The notes under the pieces: generated by a model
Told to the model about the DNA's origin: nothing
What the model saw: only the letters and a program-made list of their open reading frames with translations
The model's database searches: none
Assembly: GCF_963676685.1 (NCBI RefSeq)
Contig: NC_092357.1
Location: 22,286,647-22,350,646, forward strand
DNA from: Mytilus edulis
Lineage: Eukaryota > Mollusca > Bivalvia > Mytilida > Mytilidae
Reading direction: 5' to 3'
DNA length: 64,000 nt
Part shown: positions 27,101 to 34,859 of the stretch, piece by piece
Layout: each line of letters opens with the position of its first letter
Numbering within the stretch: position 1 is the first letter of the stretch
Translations under genes and position numbers: made by a program

Positions 27101-29758
27101 CGTTGTTTTTTGTTTCAATATAATTTATACCTACCTGTTAACAAACTTTATTTCAATATAAATTAAAACTGAAATAGCTTAGATCAAAGACTTATTCGAA
27201 TCTGTAAAAAAATTTTGAATTCAGGAAAATTGATACAAAAAAATATAATGAAAACTAAGACATCCAATGATGTTTAGCCATGTGTCATTGACTAAGGCAA
27301 ATTTGACTTTCACTAATATTCCAGTAAAAACTATCTAAGCCATGTGCGTGTGAGCATGTCAAACCCTGTGTAGTTATGTTAGCTTTCATCATACATTCTT
27401 GTCAATTTTCCTGAATTCAAAATTATCCGACATTCAACGAATTCTTTGTTTTAGTATGATTGTTTTTTATTTGCGTTGATGAGGGACAATACATCAGTAC
27501 TTTCATTTAATCTTGCAGCTACAATTACGACATCAACAACTATTTGTGGCACATTCAATACATTGAACACGTGCCCAACAAAACAGGAATGTTCTGTGAA
27601 TGGTCATGGCGTACCTTATTGTGCGTAAGTAAACTTATAATTTTAAATTCTAATTTCATTTAAATAAAAAAAAATCATTCTAATGGTACTAAAATAAAAA
27701 TGTATAGGAACAAAACTGAAGTTATTTTTTAATTTCATTTTTAACGTCTCCTTTATCATTTTAGATTTCGAATATGTCTCACAAGGAAATTAGACTAACA
27801 GAATAAATACGGCCAAATGACAGTAGATAGTTCTACTGTAGCAATTAAACAGATACACTACATAAACGAAAAACATTCTACTCTTTATAATGATAAATAT
27901 TTCCTAAATTAAAGCTATGCGTTATTTAAACTTATAAACTGATTAATAGTATGAATTTGTAATTTCTTTTTTCCTGTTTCATGACGAAATGTATCCTGTG
28001 CTTCTAATTTTTTTTATTGCATCTTTAATTAGTTATAGTGTAGTTTTTGAGTTTTACAATCATGTACTACGAATAAGTATTAAACATGTCTTCTTTTTTT
28101 TGTTTAGGTCACTTAAGAGTACAGGTAAGTTCAGATAAAAAAAATCATACACAAAATATGTATACCTTAATAATCAGATATAAACATGATAAAGTAGCTG
28201 CCAATAGAAGTACAGAAACTGCTAAAAAATAGAAAAAAAATCCTCCAAATAACTTTGATATTGAACATTACAATCACCAATGTCAGGAATATAACAGTTG
28301 TTATCCATTCCTTTGATGTATTTGAGCTTTAATTTTGCCATTTGATTAGAGCTTTTCGGTTGTTTTGTGATTTGACTTTCTGCTAGGTTAAAAGTGACCG
28401 AACGAAAAATTGTATCACACTAAGTAAGCTTGTACATGTATAAATAAAAGAGATGAGATATCAAGTTTGAATTAAAATCATAAGTCATAAGGATAGATAT
28501 AATGAAAAAGAAAAGAGAACAAAAACTTATTCACCTAGAGTATGTGTCTTGATAGTAACATGCATTTTGGAAAAGTTCTCAGGAAATGAATTTTGCAATT
28601 CAAATAATTTATTTTAGTTAGTTCGTTCATTGTTATTTTTACATCGACACGAGTGAACCAACAACTTCTTACTACGGGCAGTTGGAGTAATAAATGTTCT
28701 TCTTAGTTAGATATACAGATATATGCCTTATCATTTCATTTTACCTAATTTGTTTACATAACATATCTAGCTAATAATTTATGTTTAATCTTATTATTTG
28801 ATTTCAGATGATAATTTCCCATTGATAATTGGCCTTGGTGTTGGACTTCCTTTACTTTTCATCTTCCTAGCATTGATGATAGTCCTATGTGTATGTAACA
28901 GTAAACGTCCGAAAAGTAAATCATTAGTAGATGATAATTTAGACAGGTCAGAATATAATAGAACTATTAAGTTAACTTTTTATTTCCAGTTGGTAAAGAT
29001 TTGAATTTCATTGTATAATCTGTGATTTTCTTCAAGATTCAAACAAATAACCATTAAGTGTTTTGCCAAATCATCATATTGTGTGAAACAGTTTACCATT
29101 TTAATCACATGCAGCTATGAATACAGAGTTAACAAAAGCCAAATCTATCAAATCTAACCACTTTTAGTGGTTATAAATCAGAACCATTTTATCTATATTT
29201 TTGTATTCTTCTGATGAAAGAATTGTATTGGAAATTTTGCTAATTTAAATGACAAGAAAGTAAGTGATGTATAACATACTTGAAAAAACAATTCAAAAGG
29301 TTCATGCACATTGTGTTACCCGGAGTACCCGGGGGTACTCCCATTTAAATTAATTCTCTGAACTGTATTTATTAATAGGATTTAAATAAATTAAAATGCC
29401 AAGTTTTTTAAGGAAGCAAATATATTTTAAACCTTCGTCGGTGTGATTTCCAAATTGTACAGTTAAAAGTTTCAATATTTGCCTGTCTCTAATAAATTAG
29501 TCATTTGAACATATATTAATATGCATATTTCATCTATTTCTTTTCAGAACAATGCCAGCTCATGAGGGATTTTTTGCTGGTGCTATACCTGGTCGATTCA
29601 ACAGCTGGAATCGCCCTAGAAGTAGTGCATTCTATGGTTACGGGAATGATAGGTATGTAGAGTCAGAAAGAGGAGCATATGATAATGAGATGTTTCGTGG
29701 AAAAGATCTGTATGGGTCTTTATCGTATAAAGAGGCCAGAAACAGATCCAAAGACTAA
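3846..29758 (+). CDS. EGF/mucin/SEA transmembrane protein, MUC4-like (3' part of gene, 28 exons)
   Basis: Multi-exon gene; 28 exons join in one open frame of 1553 residues ending at TAA 29756-29758. Numbering starts at the first complete codon (3848). Domains: Ig/cadherin-like fold 1-105; about 22 EGF-like modules 106-1034, about half opening with the calcium-binding D-I/V-N/D-E-C signature; Thr/Ser-rich mucin segment 1035-1260; SEA domain about 1273-1397 with autocleavage motif GSLVV at 1335-1339; Cys-containing linker 1398-1437; transmembrane helix about 1443-1467; cytoplasmic tail 1468-1553 with several Tyr and a YGSL sorting-type motif. Known of the family: SEA domains self-cleave yet stay associated, and MUC4-like proteins carry NIDO-AMOP-VWD upstream of such a fold. 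Inference: a cell-surface mucin-like adhesion or signalling protein whose N-terminus lies upstream. Nearly all introns are phase 1. No signal peptide or start is seen. Orthology is unproven. Confidence 0.85.
4437..4870 (-). repeat. Dispersed repeat, reverse copy of the 44460-45090 element
   Basis: Starts CCAAAAGGTCAAGTAAGCTT and holds a CCGTCGTCCGTCGTT run; it is the reverse complement of the right part of 44460-45090 (GACGGACGACGACGACAACG and the AACAGCAATAATGTTCTGCA block). Located in the intron between exons 1 and 2. Confidence 0.75.
5078..5247 (+). CDS. Exon 2: end of Ig-like fold plus first EGF-like module
   Basis: Acceptor ACTTCACAG ends at 5077, donor CTG|GTAAGT. Residues 70-127: VTTVDSDGLTADAIEVVIMA closes the fold, then a Cys-rich stretch (CSGCSGDQGTC...CNCKTGWSG) begins an EGF that finishes in the next exon. 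Confidence 0.82.
5410..5545 (+). repeat. Dispersed repeat sharing GAAAAAGACATGTTAT core
   Basis: The segment around TATGATATTGACCGAGG and GAAAAAGACATGTTATGA is similar to 54570-54725, where the same blocks follow AAGGTATGATACCAGAG. Ends not resolved. Confidence 0.4.
6561..6725 (+). CDS. Exon 3: EGF-like module with eight Cys
   Basis: Acceptor CGTTTTTCAG ends at 6560, donor GAAG|GTAAAC. Residues 128-181; completes the previous EGF (GDDC) and encodes another (DINTDGCADDPC...CSDCPPGYN). Exons 2 and 3 together match the double-EGF exons later in the gene, with an extra intron. Confidence 0.82.
7139..7261 (+). CDS. Exon 4: calcium-binding EGF
   Basis: Acceptor TATTTTTAG ends at 7138; donor G|GTTTGT at 7262. 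Opens DINEC and has six Cys with the T-D-G-S-F-T-C core typical of EGF_CA. Symmetric 1-1 phase exon of 123 nt. Confidence 0.88.
7724..7846 (+). CDS. Exon 5: calcium-binding EGF
   Basis: Acceptor CACATGCAG ends at 7723, donor CAAA|GTAAGT. Opens DIDEC; core SDGTFSCSC. Symmetric 1-1 exon. The following intron carries the TA-flanked element at 8606-9834. Confidence 0.88.
8253..8390 (-). repeat. R1 repeat fragment
   Basis: Contains GGTCGGGTTGTTG and GACATATTCCCCATTTCCAT blocks; reverse complement of the start of the R1 copy at 17117. Confidence 0.65.
8606..9834. mobile_element. TA-flanked TIR element with AGTAAACG/CGTTTACT arrays
   Basis: 1229 bp in the intron between exons 5 and 6. The terminal 25 or so bases (CAGTTGGGTGCAGACCAAGC inward from each end) are perfect inverted repeats and are flanked by TA (8604-8605 and 9835-9836). 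Both arms (8634-8940 and 9518-9810) are packed with the semi-palindrome AGTAAACGcgCGTTTACT and related GTTAACGC blocks. The middle carries a Tc1-like helix-turn-helix fragment but no catalytic domain, so the element is non-autonomous. Confidence 0.88.
9074..9256 (-). pseudogene. Tc1-like transposase N-terminal HTH fragment
   Basis: Open frame with SRQGISAFLRRFRQSGSV, the paired-type helix-turn-helix of Tc1/mariner transposases, followed by a DETIRNDLEISA segment and a stop. Upstream minus-strand codons (KKIWQKHTEVRDEL) extend the same frame. The DDE catalytic part is missing, so it is a relic. Confidence 0.7.
9912..10043 (+). CDS. Exon 6: EGF-like module without calcium signature
   Basis: Acceptor TTCATCTTAG ends at 9911, donor TCTA|GTAAGT. 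Encodes TIFDVCALQNLTCSYGC...CICRKGYLLDSN. It lacks D-x-N-E-C and is most like exons 11 and 16, which hold the same place in later superblocks. Confidence 0.85.
10044..11142 (+). other. Intron with SINE and an R1 tail fragment
   Basis: Besides the SINE it carries an R1-like tail (about 10978-11070, GTTGAAGGCCATAC...GGAGAGTTGTGTCAATGGCA). No exon is seen. Confidence 0.55.
10695..10866 (+). mobile_element. tRNA-derived SINE
   Basis: Head has a pol III A box (GGTCGAGTGGTCTAGCGC) and B box (GGGTTCGAATCCC) spaced as in a tRNA with a long variable arm, followed by a body with AACATTGTTGGGTTGATGT and a TATATA tail. In the intron between exons 6 and 7. Confidence 0.8.
11143..11259 (+). CDS. Exon 7: calcium-binding EGF
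   Basis: Acceptor ACATTTCAG ends at 11142, donor TCAG|GTAAAA. The split first codon gives Asn, so the module reads NINECDASVC; Asn is tolerated at this position in EGF_CA. Six Cys, 117 nt. Confidence 0.87.
11430..11645 (+). repeat. Decayed dispersed repeat (CCCTTGTCCGTCTGTTCGTC)
   Basis: Shares the TCCATCGTCTAACTTAGTTT and CACTTTTACTGTTCTAGATT blocks with about 500-740; same family, decayed. In the intron between exons 7 and 8. Confidence 0.6.
11767..12033 (+). CDS. Exon 8: double EGF (laminin/DSL-like plus EGF_CA)
   Basis: Acceptor TTGTGACAG ends at 11766, donor GCAG|GTAAAT. First module opens ACVSPFYGDNC with CNCGPGALRC spacing; second opens DVDANEC and ends GYEKVSADD. It starts superblock 2. 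Confidence 0.9.
12361..12492 (+). CDS. Exon 9: calcium-binding EGF
   Basis: Acceptor CTGATTTTAG ends at 12360, donor AAAG|GTATGA. Opens DINEC; core TDGGYTCRCNTGYQ. Confidence 0.88.
12493..13348 (+). other. Intron, nothing recognisable
   Basis: AT-rich; one tandem doublet of CCCAATAACAAAAACAA near 13042-13080. No other feature seen. Confidence 0.5.
13349..13474 (+). CDS. Exon 10: calcium-binding EGF
   Basis: Acceptor ATACTACAG ends at 13348, donor CAAG|GTAGGT. Opens DVNECTTKSDDC; core VGSYNCRC. Confidence 0.88.
14158..14378 (+). repeat. Minisatellite, about 20-bp unit TTTCTGTATATTAAAT
   Basis: About eleven imperfect copies in the intron between exons 10 and 11. Unit length varies from 17 to 23 bp. 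Confidence 0.75.
14666..14791 (+). CDS. Exon 11: EGF-like module without calcium signature
   Basis: Acceptor AATTTTTAG ends at 14665, donor ACAG|GTAAAC. Encodes VFDPCGTLSNLTCSYAC...CYCKSGYVLQ, close to exon 6. Confidence 0.87.
15402..15533 (+). CDS. Exon 12: calcium-binding EGF
   Basis: Acceptor TTTGTTTGTAG ends at 15401, donor TCAG|GTGAGT. Opens DINECNDDSTNLC. The next intron holds a Tc1 fossil. Confidence 0.88.
15725..15800 (+). repeat. Short dispersed repeat with (ATTG)n head
   Basis: GATTGATTGATTG followed by TTGGTTGCTTAACGTCCAGT, a segment I recognise as common in bivalve DNA; directly precedes the Tc1 fossil. Confidence 0.4.
15822..16613. mobile_element. Tc1-like transposon fossil with TIRs
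   Basis: Ends CTGAGCCAAAAAAGTTT and AAACTTTTTGGCTCAG are inverted repeats flanked by TA (15820-15821, 16614-16615). The minus strand of the interior (about 16320 to 16010) retains a broken Tc1-type reading with SLGMVNARISVADV and a degraded T-x-x-x-x-R-N-K-F-F-P-A-T region, interrupted by stops and shifts. 792 bp, about half an intact element. Confidence 0.7.
16663..16920 (+). CDS. Exon 13: double EGF
   Basis: Acceptor GTACATTACAG ends at 16662, donor ACTG|GTAAAC. First module DCDQFYWGDNC with CNCGAGAERC; second DINECNSVVNPC. It starts superblock 3 and is clearly paralogous to exon 8. Confidence 0.9.
17117..17760 (+). repeat. R1 dispersed repeat, long copy
   Basis: Opens GAATGGAAATGGGGAATGTG, TCAAAGAGACAACAACCCGA, then CAAAGGCCAGAGGCTCCTGA and CGGGGTTAAACATGTTTGTG. 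Positions 17305-17630 are about 95% identical by eye to 41630-41955. In the intron between exons 13 and 14. Confidence 0.85.
17886..17999 (+). CDS. Exon 14: calcium-binding EGF
   Basis: Acceptor CTACTTTTAG ends at 17885, donor CAAG|GTAATA. Opens DVNECDNNLC; core TDGSYTCRCNTGF. At 114 nt it is the shortest EGF exon. Confidence 0.88.
18413..18538 (+). CDS. Exon 15: calcium-binding EGF
   Basis: Acceptor TTATTTTGTAG ends at 18412, donor ACGA|GTAAAT. Opens DINECDTTLNKC; core PGSYKCFC. Confidence 0.88.
18915..19049 (+). CDS. Exon 16: EGF-like module without calcium signature
   Basis: Acceptor TTTTTCACAG ends at 18914, donor GAAA|GTATGT. Encodes INTQCSNFNCTSTGTC...CTCRTGFNL. It holds the same place in superblock 3 as exon 11 in superblock 2. 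Confidence 0.86.
19605..19727 (+). CDS. Exon 17: calcium-binding EGF with weak donor
   Basis: Acceptor AATATTTCAG ends at 19604. Frame requires the donor ACCG|GTTGGT at 19728, a poor match to GTRAGT. A better-looking GTAAAC four bases downstream (19732) would give a TGA shortly after joining. Opens DIDECETSNPC. Confidence 0.8.
20022..20279 (+). CDS. Exon 18: double EGF
   Basis: Acceptor CATATTTTAG ends at 20021, donor AAAG|GTTAGT. First module ACPEGEWGHNC, second DINECLTNTTIC. Similar in layout to exons 8, 13 and 19. Confidence 0.88.
20587..20853 (+). CDS. Exon 19: double EGF, last of the EGF array
   Basis: Acceptor CCTTTCTAG ends at 20586, donor CAAG|GTAGGC. First module GCGSNTFGNDC with a C-V-V-T-N-T-Y-S-C segment shared with exon 18; second DVDECNVNPFIC. 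Exons 18 and 19 look like a recent local duplication. Confidence 0.88.
20873..21037. mobile_element. Hairpin MITE, ends with ACCAATTTTCGTGGAT
   Basis: Left end CTGTGGATACCAATTTTCGT and right end ATCCACGAAAATTGGTA are inverted repeats about 165 bp apart. Outermost bases of the right end have decayed. Confidence 0.65.
21481..22155 (+). CDS. Exon 20: Thr/Ser-rich mucin-like segment
   Basis: Acceptor TTCTTAAG ends at 21480, donor GAAG|GTATCA; 675 nt, residues 1035-1260, no Cys. Built of imperfect five-residue units of the form E/D-A-T-T-Q (15-bp DNA repeat). The density of Thr and Ser predicts heavy O-glycosylation, an extended stalk between the EGF array and the SEA domain. The repeat is likely length-variable between alleles. 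Confidence 0.85.
22250..22690 (+). repeat. Ancient tandem repeat with GGCGGCCAT/GCAGCCAT core
   Basis: Three to four decayed units of about 125 bp, each with GTTTCCA, a C-G-G-C-C-A-T-T-T block and a TTCACAATT-like segment. Intron between exons 20 and 21; rest of this intron (22690-23721) shows nothing. Confidence 0.5.
23722..23760 (+). CDS. Exon 21: short Thr-rich linker
   Basis: 39-nt exon (VNIPTTTIYTPVS), acceptor TCTATTTTAG, donor CTG|GTAAGT, phase 1-1. It keeps frame between the mucin and SEA exons. Confidence 0.75.
24275..24384 (+). CDS. Exon 22: SEA domain, part 1
   Basis: Acceptor TGTTTATAG ends at 24274, donor GTG|GTAAGT, out phase 0. Encodes ELKVEVIMTISVTPKG...YYQELFNETFAV, the beta strand 1/helix 1 part of an SEA fold. 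Confidence 0.8.
24947..25017 (+). CDS. Exon 23: SEA domain, part 2
   Basis: Acceptor ACTTTTCAG ends at 24946, donor ATAAG|GTAGGA. Encodes LTTYYSNSAATKDNFIKVVVYRI, the strand just before the cleavage turn. Its last 17 coding bases and the donor are repeated three more times downstream (see 25001-25200). Confidence 0.8.
25001..25210 (+). repeat. Tandem repeat carrying extra copies of exon 23's end and 5' splice site
   Basis: Four copies of a 56-62-bp unit begin at 25001, 25057, 25119 and 25181. The first is the true end of exon 23. Copies 2 and 3 keep the sequence and an intact GT donor; copy 4 has GC-T in place of GT. Reading on past the first donor gives AGG then TAG, so use of a downstream donor would truncate the protein inside the SEA domain. 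Confidence 0.9.
25680..26020 (+). repeat. R1-related repeat fragment
   Basis: Starts AAGGCAACAGTAGTATATAT and includes TATTCCTGACTAGGTACAGG and GATGGGTTAAACCTGGT; matches 35640-35770, 40445-40560 and 30130-30200. Intron between exons 23 and 24. Confidence 0.65.
26577..26767 (+). CDS. Exon 24: SEA domain, part 3 with GSLVV cleavage motif
   Basis: Acceptor TTGTTTCAG ends at 26576, donor AAGG|GTAATT. Encodes SKGSLVVDHAVILNSK, with Gly1335-Ser1336 fitting the SEA autoproteolysis consensus G-S-x-x-V, followed by helix 2 residues to IHTAGGVK. Confidence 0.85.
27519..27624 (+). CDS. Exon 25: Cys-containing juxtamembrane segment
   Basis: Acceptor AATCTTGCAG ends at 27518, donor GTGC|GTAAGT. Encodes ATITTSTTICGTFNTLNTC...YCA with four Cys; resembles half of an EGF-like module. 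Confidence 0.75.
28108..28124 (+). CDS. Exon 26: 17-nt microexon
   Basis: Acceptor TTTGTTTAG ends at 28107, donor ACAG|GTAAGT. It converts phase 2 (exon 25) to phase 1 (exon 27) and encodes SLKST. Without it exon 25 does not join exon 27 in frame, which is the main support. Confidence 0.65.
28808..28946 (+). CDS. Exon 27: transmembrane helix and start of cytoplasmic tail
   Basis: Acceptor TGATTTCAG ends at 28807, donor ACAG|GTCAGA. Encodes a hydrophobic run LIIGLGVGLPLLFIFLALMI (continuing VLCVC), then basic stop-transfer residues NSKRPKSK. It makes the protein type I membrane-anchored. Confidence 0.85.
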
Positions 29759-29771
29759 TCGAGTTTTTCCG
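29548..29771 (+). CDS. Exon 28: cytoplasmic tail and stop
   Basis: Acceptor CTTTTCAG ends at 29547. Encodes RTMPAHEGFFAGAIPGRFNS to SYKEARNRSKD; TAA at 29756-29758. Tail Tyr residues in YGYGNDRYVES, YDNEM and YGSL are possible phosphorylation or sorting sites (inference). A consensus donor CCG|GTAAGT at 29772 suggests a 3'-UTR intron; the stop is only 13 nt upstream, so no decay is expected. Confidence 0.85.
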
Positions 29772-29867
29772 GTAAGTTTTTTTTTATTTATATAGACTTA
29801 AGTCATTGTTAATTCAATTATATTTTAAAGACAAAATTAATTTGTAAAATTAAGAACGTGAAATTAA

Positions 29868-30950
29868 GAATGGTAATAGGGAATATGCCAAAGAGACAAC
29901 AACCCGACAAAGAGAAGATAACAGTCGAAGGTCATCAATAGGTAGTCCTCACAGCGAGAAAATTATCCACCCGGACGTGGTCATCAATAACTAGTTGAAC
30001 TTACATTTACTAAGTGAAAAGTAAAATCACAATGATCACAATTACTGAACCCAGAGTAAAATCCAAGCGGAAAGTCCATAATCACATGGCAAAATCAAAT
30101 AACAAAACACATCAAAAACGAAGTGACAAGAACTGTCATATTCCTGACTTGGTACAGGCATTTTCAAATGTAGAAAATAATGGATTAAACCTAGTTTTAT
30201 AGCACTAACACTCTCACTTTGATGACAGTCTCATCACATTCCGTTATATTTACAATGAATGAATGATGCGTGAACTAAACAGACATTATAAATAAAATAG
30301 TCAAAATATGGGTACAGCAGTCATCATCGTGTAACAATTTTAAAAGGAACAATTTAACAGAACATAAAAACATCTCTCTATAAACACATTCATTGATTCG
30401 CGTGTCTGACGTCAGAAAATGTTATACGTCACATATACTTGTCGTTCAATGTATATACAAACAATTTAAAAATTTCACATAGGCAATGTTAGCATACAGG
30501 GTTAAAATATCAAAAGTATGTAAGAATTCATTTCAGAAATAGACCGAGATTTAAAATAGTCCAAAAGTTATATAGAATTTATAAGAATCTACAAATAGTT
30601 CATTCCACTACCCGATAGAATAATTTTGACGTTTGTGGTTCAACGTATTTTGTAATTCATAATAGAAATATATTATGACATAAAATAGAACAATATCATA
30701 CTGACGGGATCTTTTGAAGTACATAATCATGTTATAAGAACCAAAGAAATACAAAAAGTCGCATATACAAAACACACCATTAAAAAATGAAAATGAACGT
30801 CACGCTAAACTCCAAAACATATAAATGAACTTAAATTAAAAAAAAACAAATACATGACTAACAAAGGTCAGAGACTCCTGTGACAAGTGCAAAAATGCGG
30901 TAGGGTTAAACATGTTTTGTTAGATATTAACCCTCTCCTTATACATTTTT
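29868..30950 (+). repeat. R1 dispersed repeat, decayed, in the 3'-UTR intron
   Basis: Starts GGGAATATGCCAAAGAGACA, includes TATTCCTGACTTGGTACAGG (30139) and ends with AACAAAGGTCAGAGACTCCT and GTAGGGTTAAACATGTTTTG. It lies in the proposed UTR intron 29772-31892. Confidence 0.7.
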
Positions 30951-31892
30951 GTTCATGTCTAAATATGTAAATGTTAAATAATTGATACTTAAAATCGATT
31001 TTATGTTAAAATTATAAACGACAGTTAAATTATGTTCAAAATGTATGGTTAAAAGAATTCAAAATCAAGGCAACAAAAGAAAAACCTGAGGGAATCGTTT
31101 CTCCTGCTATGAATATATCAACAGTCAAAACAAAAAACTCCCCGGCAGTTCCAGCTCCGATCCGCATACGGTTCCGTATACATCTCCACACTGATAGAGT
31201 AAAGGAAAATAGTTCCGGAATGGAAACGATCCCTGTACGGAGTTTGTCATAACAACTCAAATTCGGTCTAGATGTGACAACGGGGAATATGCTTTATTTG
31301 GTCAAAACAGACCAAAGCTCAAAAAACTTTTAGTTGGTTACTTGTAACACAGAAAGATATCAGTCAACTATGTAATTTATGATCATGGTGGTTGTAAAAA
31401 ATTTGGAAACATTTTTTTGTGAAAGTAACACATCCCTGTTAATAAAATCTGTATCGTGTGTTCATGCATAAGTATAATTTGTCAATTAAGATATATAAAT
31501 ACCATCAAAATGAGGCATATTGTATGTTCCTGCTAACAGATAGGAAGTTGACGATAAAAAACTAAAATTACAATAAATAAAAATCCAGCTTGTAAGTGTT
31601 TCTGACATGGAAGAATAATAACTGCATAACGTCTGGAACTAATGATGATATTTTTGCAATTTCAAGGAAAATATTGTTATTATCAATAATACATTTTTTG
31701 GTGAGCTGATATTATATATACATGTTTGATTGACTAAATGAATACATTTTCACTGAAGACGTGTTATATTTTGTTCTTGTGTATAATAATTTGCCAATAA
31801 TTTCATGTAATGAAATAAATCTCGAAAAGATGCAGAACAATAAAATGTTGCTTTAAAGCTTATTTGCTTTATTTTGTATATTTTTATTTCAG

Positions 31893-32460
31893 AAGATAGT
31901 GGGAGGTCCAACAACTAATGCATAGATGATTTGGGATAGTTAATTACATTTCAACAAGTGTTCATATAAGAGGCCTTTTGTCTAATCATGTGATAATTTT
32001 AAAGATATTCTTCATATGATGAAAAAGAGACATAAACGCATTGACATTTCGAATTATGTAACTATCATGTTGTATATATATATATATATATATTCCGATG
32101 TCAAAATTATGTTAAAAGTGATTTGTGGAAAAGAAATAATGAATTTCATATATTTAGAAATAATAATCTTTATACTTGACTGCCGCTCAATTGTAATTAT
32201 TTTAAGGTAAAATATTATAATATAAAAACTGCTGTATTATAAAAAAAATATGGAAAAATGAAAATGTAATCACACAACAATACAGGTGTATTCTGATGAA
32301 CAGAAACAACGCAGACATGTCGATGAAAATTAATTTGTACATATGCACCAGGGTTTTATAATATAAAACTGTAGATATGATATATGGAAAATATAAACAG
32401 ATATTATATCAGACTGATTCCTTTAAATTGCATTTCATGTAATAAAGAATAAAATGTGAT
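31893..32460 (+). other. Probable 3'-UTR exon of the EGF/SEA gene
   Basis: A good acceptor (TTTTTATTTCAG ending at 31892) follows the UTR donor at 29772. The segment has no long frame and ends near AATAAA at 32441, itself followed by a second overlapping AATAAA-type hexamer. The end is approximate. Confidence 0.45.
32441..32446 (+). terminator. Polyadenylation signal AATAAA
   Basis: Consensus hexamer within AATAAAGAATAAAA, 0.55 kb into the proposed 3'-UTR exon. Confidence 0.45.
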
Positions 32461-33259
32461 TTTGAGAAATGGGGAACTTGTTTTTTCACTGTTTTAATTT
32501 TTTCATCACAAAAGCTATCATCATCCTTAGTGTTACATCACATATTGATCATCATTTTAAGCAGTTTTTTCTGACTGTTTTTCATTTTATGAGAAATATT
32601 ATTACCTTCCATTGAATATTTAGTGTAATCACTTTAAACGAAAAAAATGTATCCTAAATTGGAAACAATCAATACTTCTGTTGCCGTAATGGCAAAAACA
32701 CGTTTATATATATACAGAAATTGATGTTTTCATACTTATTTATTGAACATTGCATTTAAAATTCTCTAAAGTGTGTTTTTTTGTAACGGCCAGTTTGGGA
32801 TTATAAATCAAAATTAACATTATGAATTGTCATTGCAGAATCTTGTTATTGATATGATGTTTTTTTCTTCAAATTCAATATTGCAATTGTCAAAGAATAT
32901 TTCCCATTTTTAAGATATTTGTCGGATATATGAAATTGGCGTGCCATATAGATACATTAAACATCAAATTTCTTCCCTGATACTTAAAAAAATCTAAATA
33001 TTTGTTGCACAAAGTGTTTAAAATTTTGTTCATTACGGAATCTATAGGTATACTCATTCCAGCTGTTAAAACAAGTCAGATTAAAAACAAATAAATATTT
33101 GAAAAATATATAAAAAAAAGTCACGAATAGGAACAGTGGTGAGTCTGATGACCCTCACCTTTTATAATTCTACATAAGCTTTACTTTTAATCATTGAATC
33201 AACTGCAGTTCATATTGAAAGTCAATACTATTTTAATGATATTTGGAATAGTAATTTTA

Positions 33260-33745
33260 TGTGGTATGGTTGTCTCTCGCTATCTTGGATAACTCAGAAC
33301 CTTAGGTATAGATTTTCATTAAAATTAGCACAATTTGATACAAAATGTAGATTATTAATCTGACTTATTATTTAAATGAATATATGTTTGTTATGTTTAA
33401 CATATAAATATAAATATGTTTACAACCGTAAATAATATTTGCTTGAATTGTTTTTATTTTTTTGATATTAGCATTTTCAGGGGAGATAATTCCAAAGTAG
33501 TGCATTTCTGAAGGAATCAATGTTCAATTTTCCTATTTCATATTTAAGCCGAAAAAAACGCATGGTGAGGCAATCTTTTCTTTTGTTCTTATGATATTCT
33601 CAAAGCATTCACTAAAAGCTATCTTCTCGTATTTAATTTTAATATTGCATCATTTAGTTTAGCTTCTAATCACATTATAATATTTTCAGTATAATCAATA
33701 AAATGTAGACCCCCTAATGTTATGACTACTATCAAATACATATCA
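33260..33745 (+). mobile_element. Decayed copy of the 0.6-kb TTAA MITE
   Basis: Retains GTGGTATGGTTGTCTCTCGC at the left, AGGGGAGATAATTCCAAAGT inside, and GCCGAAAAAAACGCATGGTG, each matching 51551-52144. The right end is not recognisable. Confidence 0.65.
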
Positions 33746-34859
33746 ATTTACTTGTTCATCCTCATATACTGTAACGAAACTTTGTGGTGATTTTTTGTTT
33801 TTGTTTTTCGTTAAAATCGCCTTTTTACCTAAGATGTTATTGTCATTTACTTAAATTGAAATTGTAATTTTTTTATATGAAATATGGTATTATGTCATTT
33901 TTTTCAAATATAGTAGAATAATAAATAGCTGACAATTTGAATAAATTGTAAGCAGTTTATTACGCAATAGTTAATAATAGATTGGAATTATCTATGATGA
34001 GTTTATTTTAAATAATAGAAGACTTCAAAGTAGCAGAGTCATTTAAGATATCATAGAAGAAGGCAAGGTAGCAAAGTCATTTAACATTTAAAACTGGAGT
34101 TATTACACCTGTCCTGAAGAAAGAAAAAAATGCGATGTATGTAGAAAACTACATAGACATCACTGTATACTTTATATGTATACAAGTCACGTTACCTGAA
34201 TATATGTGAAAGCAGTGAAAGTACTATTAAAAGAGATGAATTGAAATCGTTATTATTTTTTATTTATTTTCTTATATATATGAAGTAAGATATGTCCCAT
34301 AATTACATGTTTTGTCTTTGAATAGTGTTATTATTAATCAACTTTATCTTAAGCAATATAAATCAAAATTTATTTATGCATATATTTTCAAATATAAGAA
34401 TAAAAATATGTTTATAATAGGGTGTTTTATTGTCTTATACTAACCTAATGCAATGTTCTGGTATATGACTTATTGATTAATATGTTTTATGTTTACTCTG
34501 TCTTAATGCGTCACAAAGAAGAAGAAAATAAGAAATATGTGACCATTTAAAATCATTGTAAAACAAATAATATATTGTACAAAGGATGAAGGCTGGTATC
34601 TAATGAACTTGTATACTGGTACTTTCATAAAAAATGCAGAATGGTTAAAAGCCTCTCCAAACAAAATATGATTGTTATTTTATGATTACAATGTTCTTAC
34701 ACTTATTCGTATATACTTCATCAGAGTTTAGAATGCTGGAAAAACCAAGATATAATTGGACGTCTAAAAAAATATTGAACTTTCTCACGACTTATCCCTA
34801 AAACAGAGCCTATATTTCATTTACACCTTCTTGACATATTTGACTCGGGGGCAATGATT

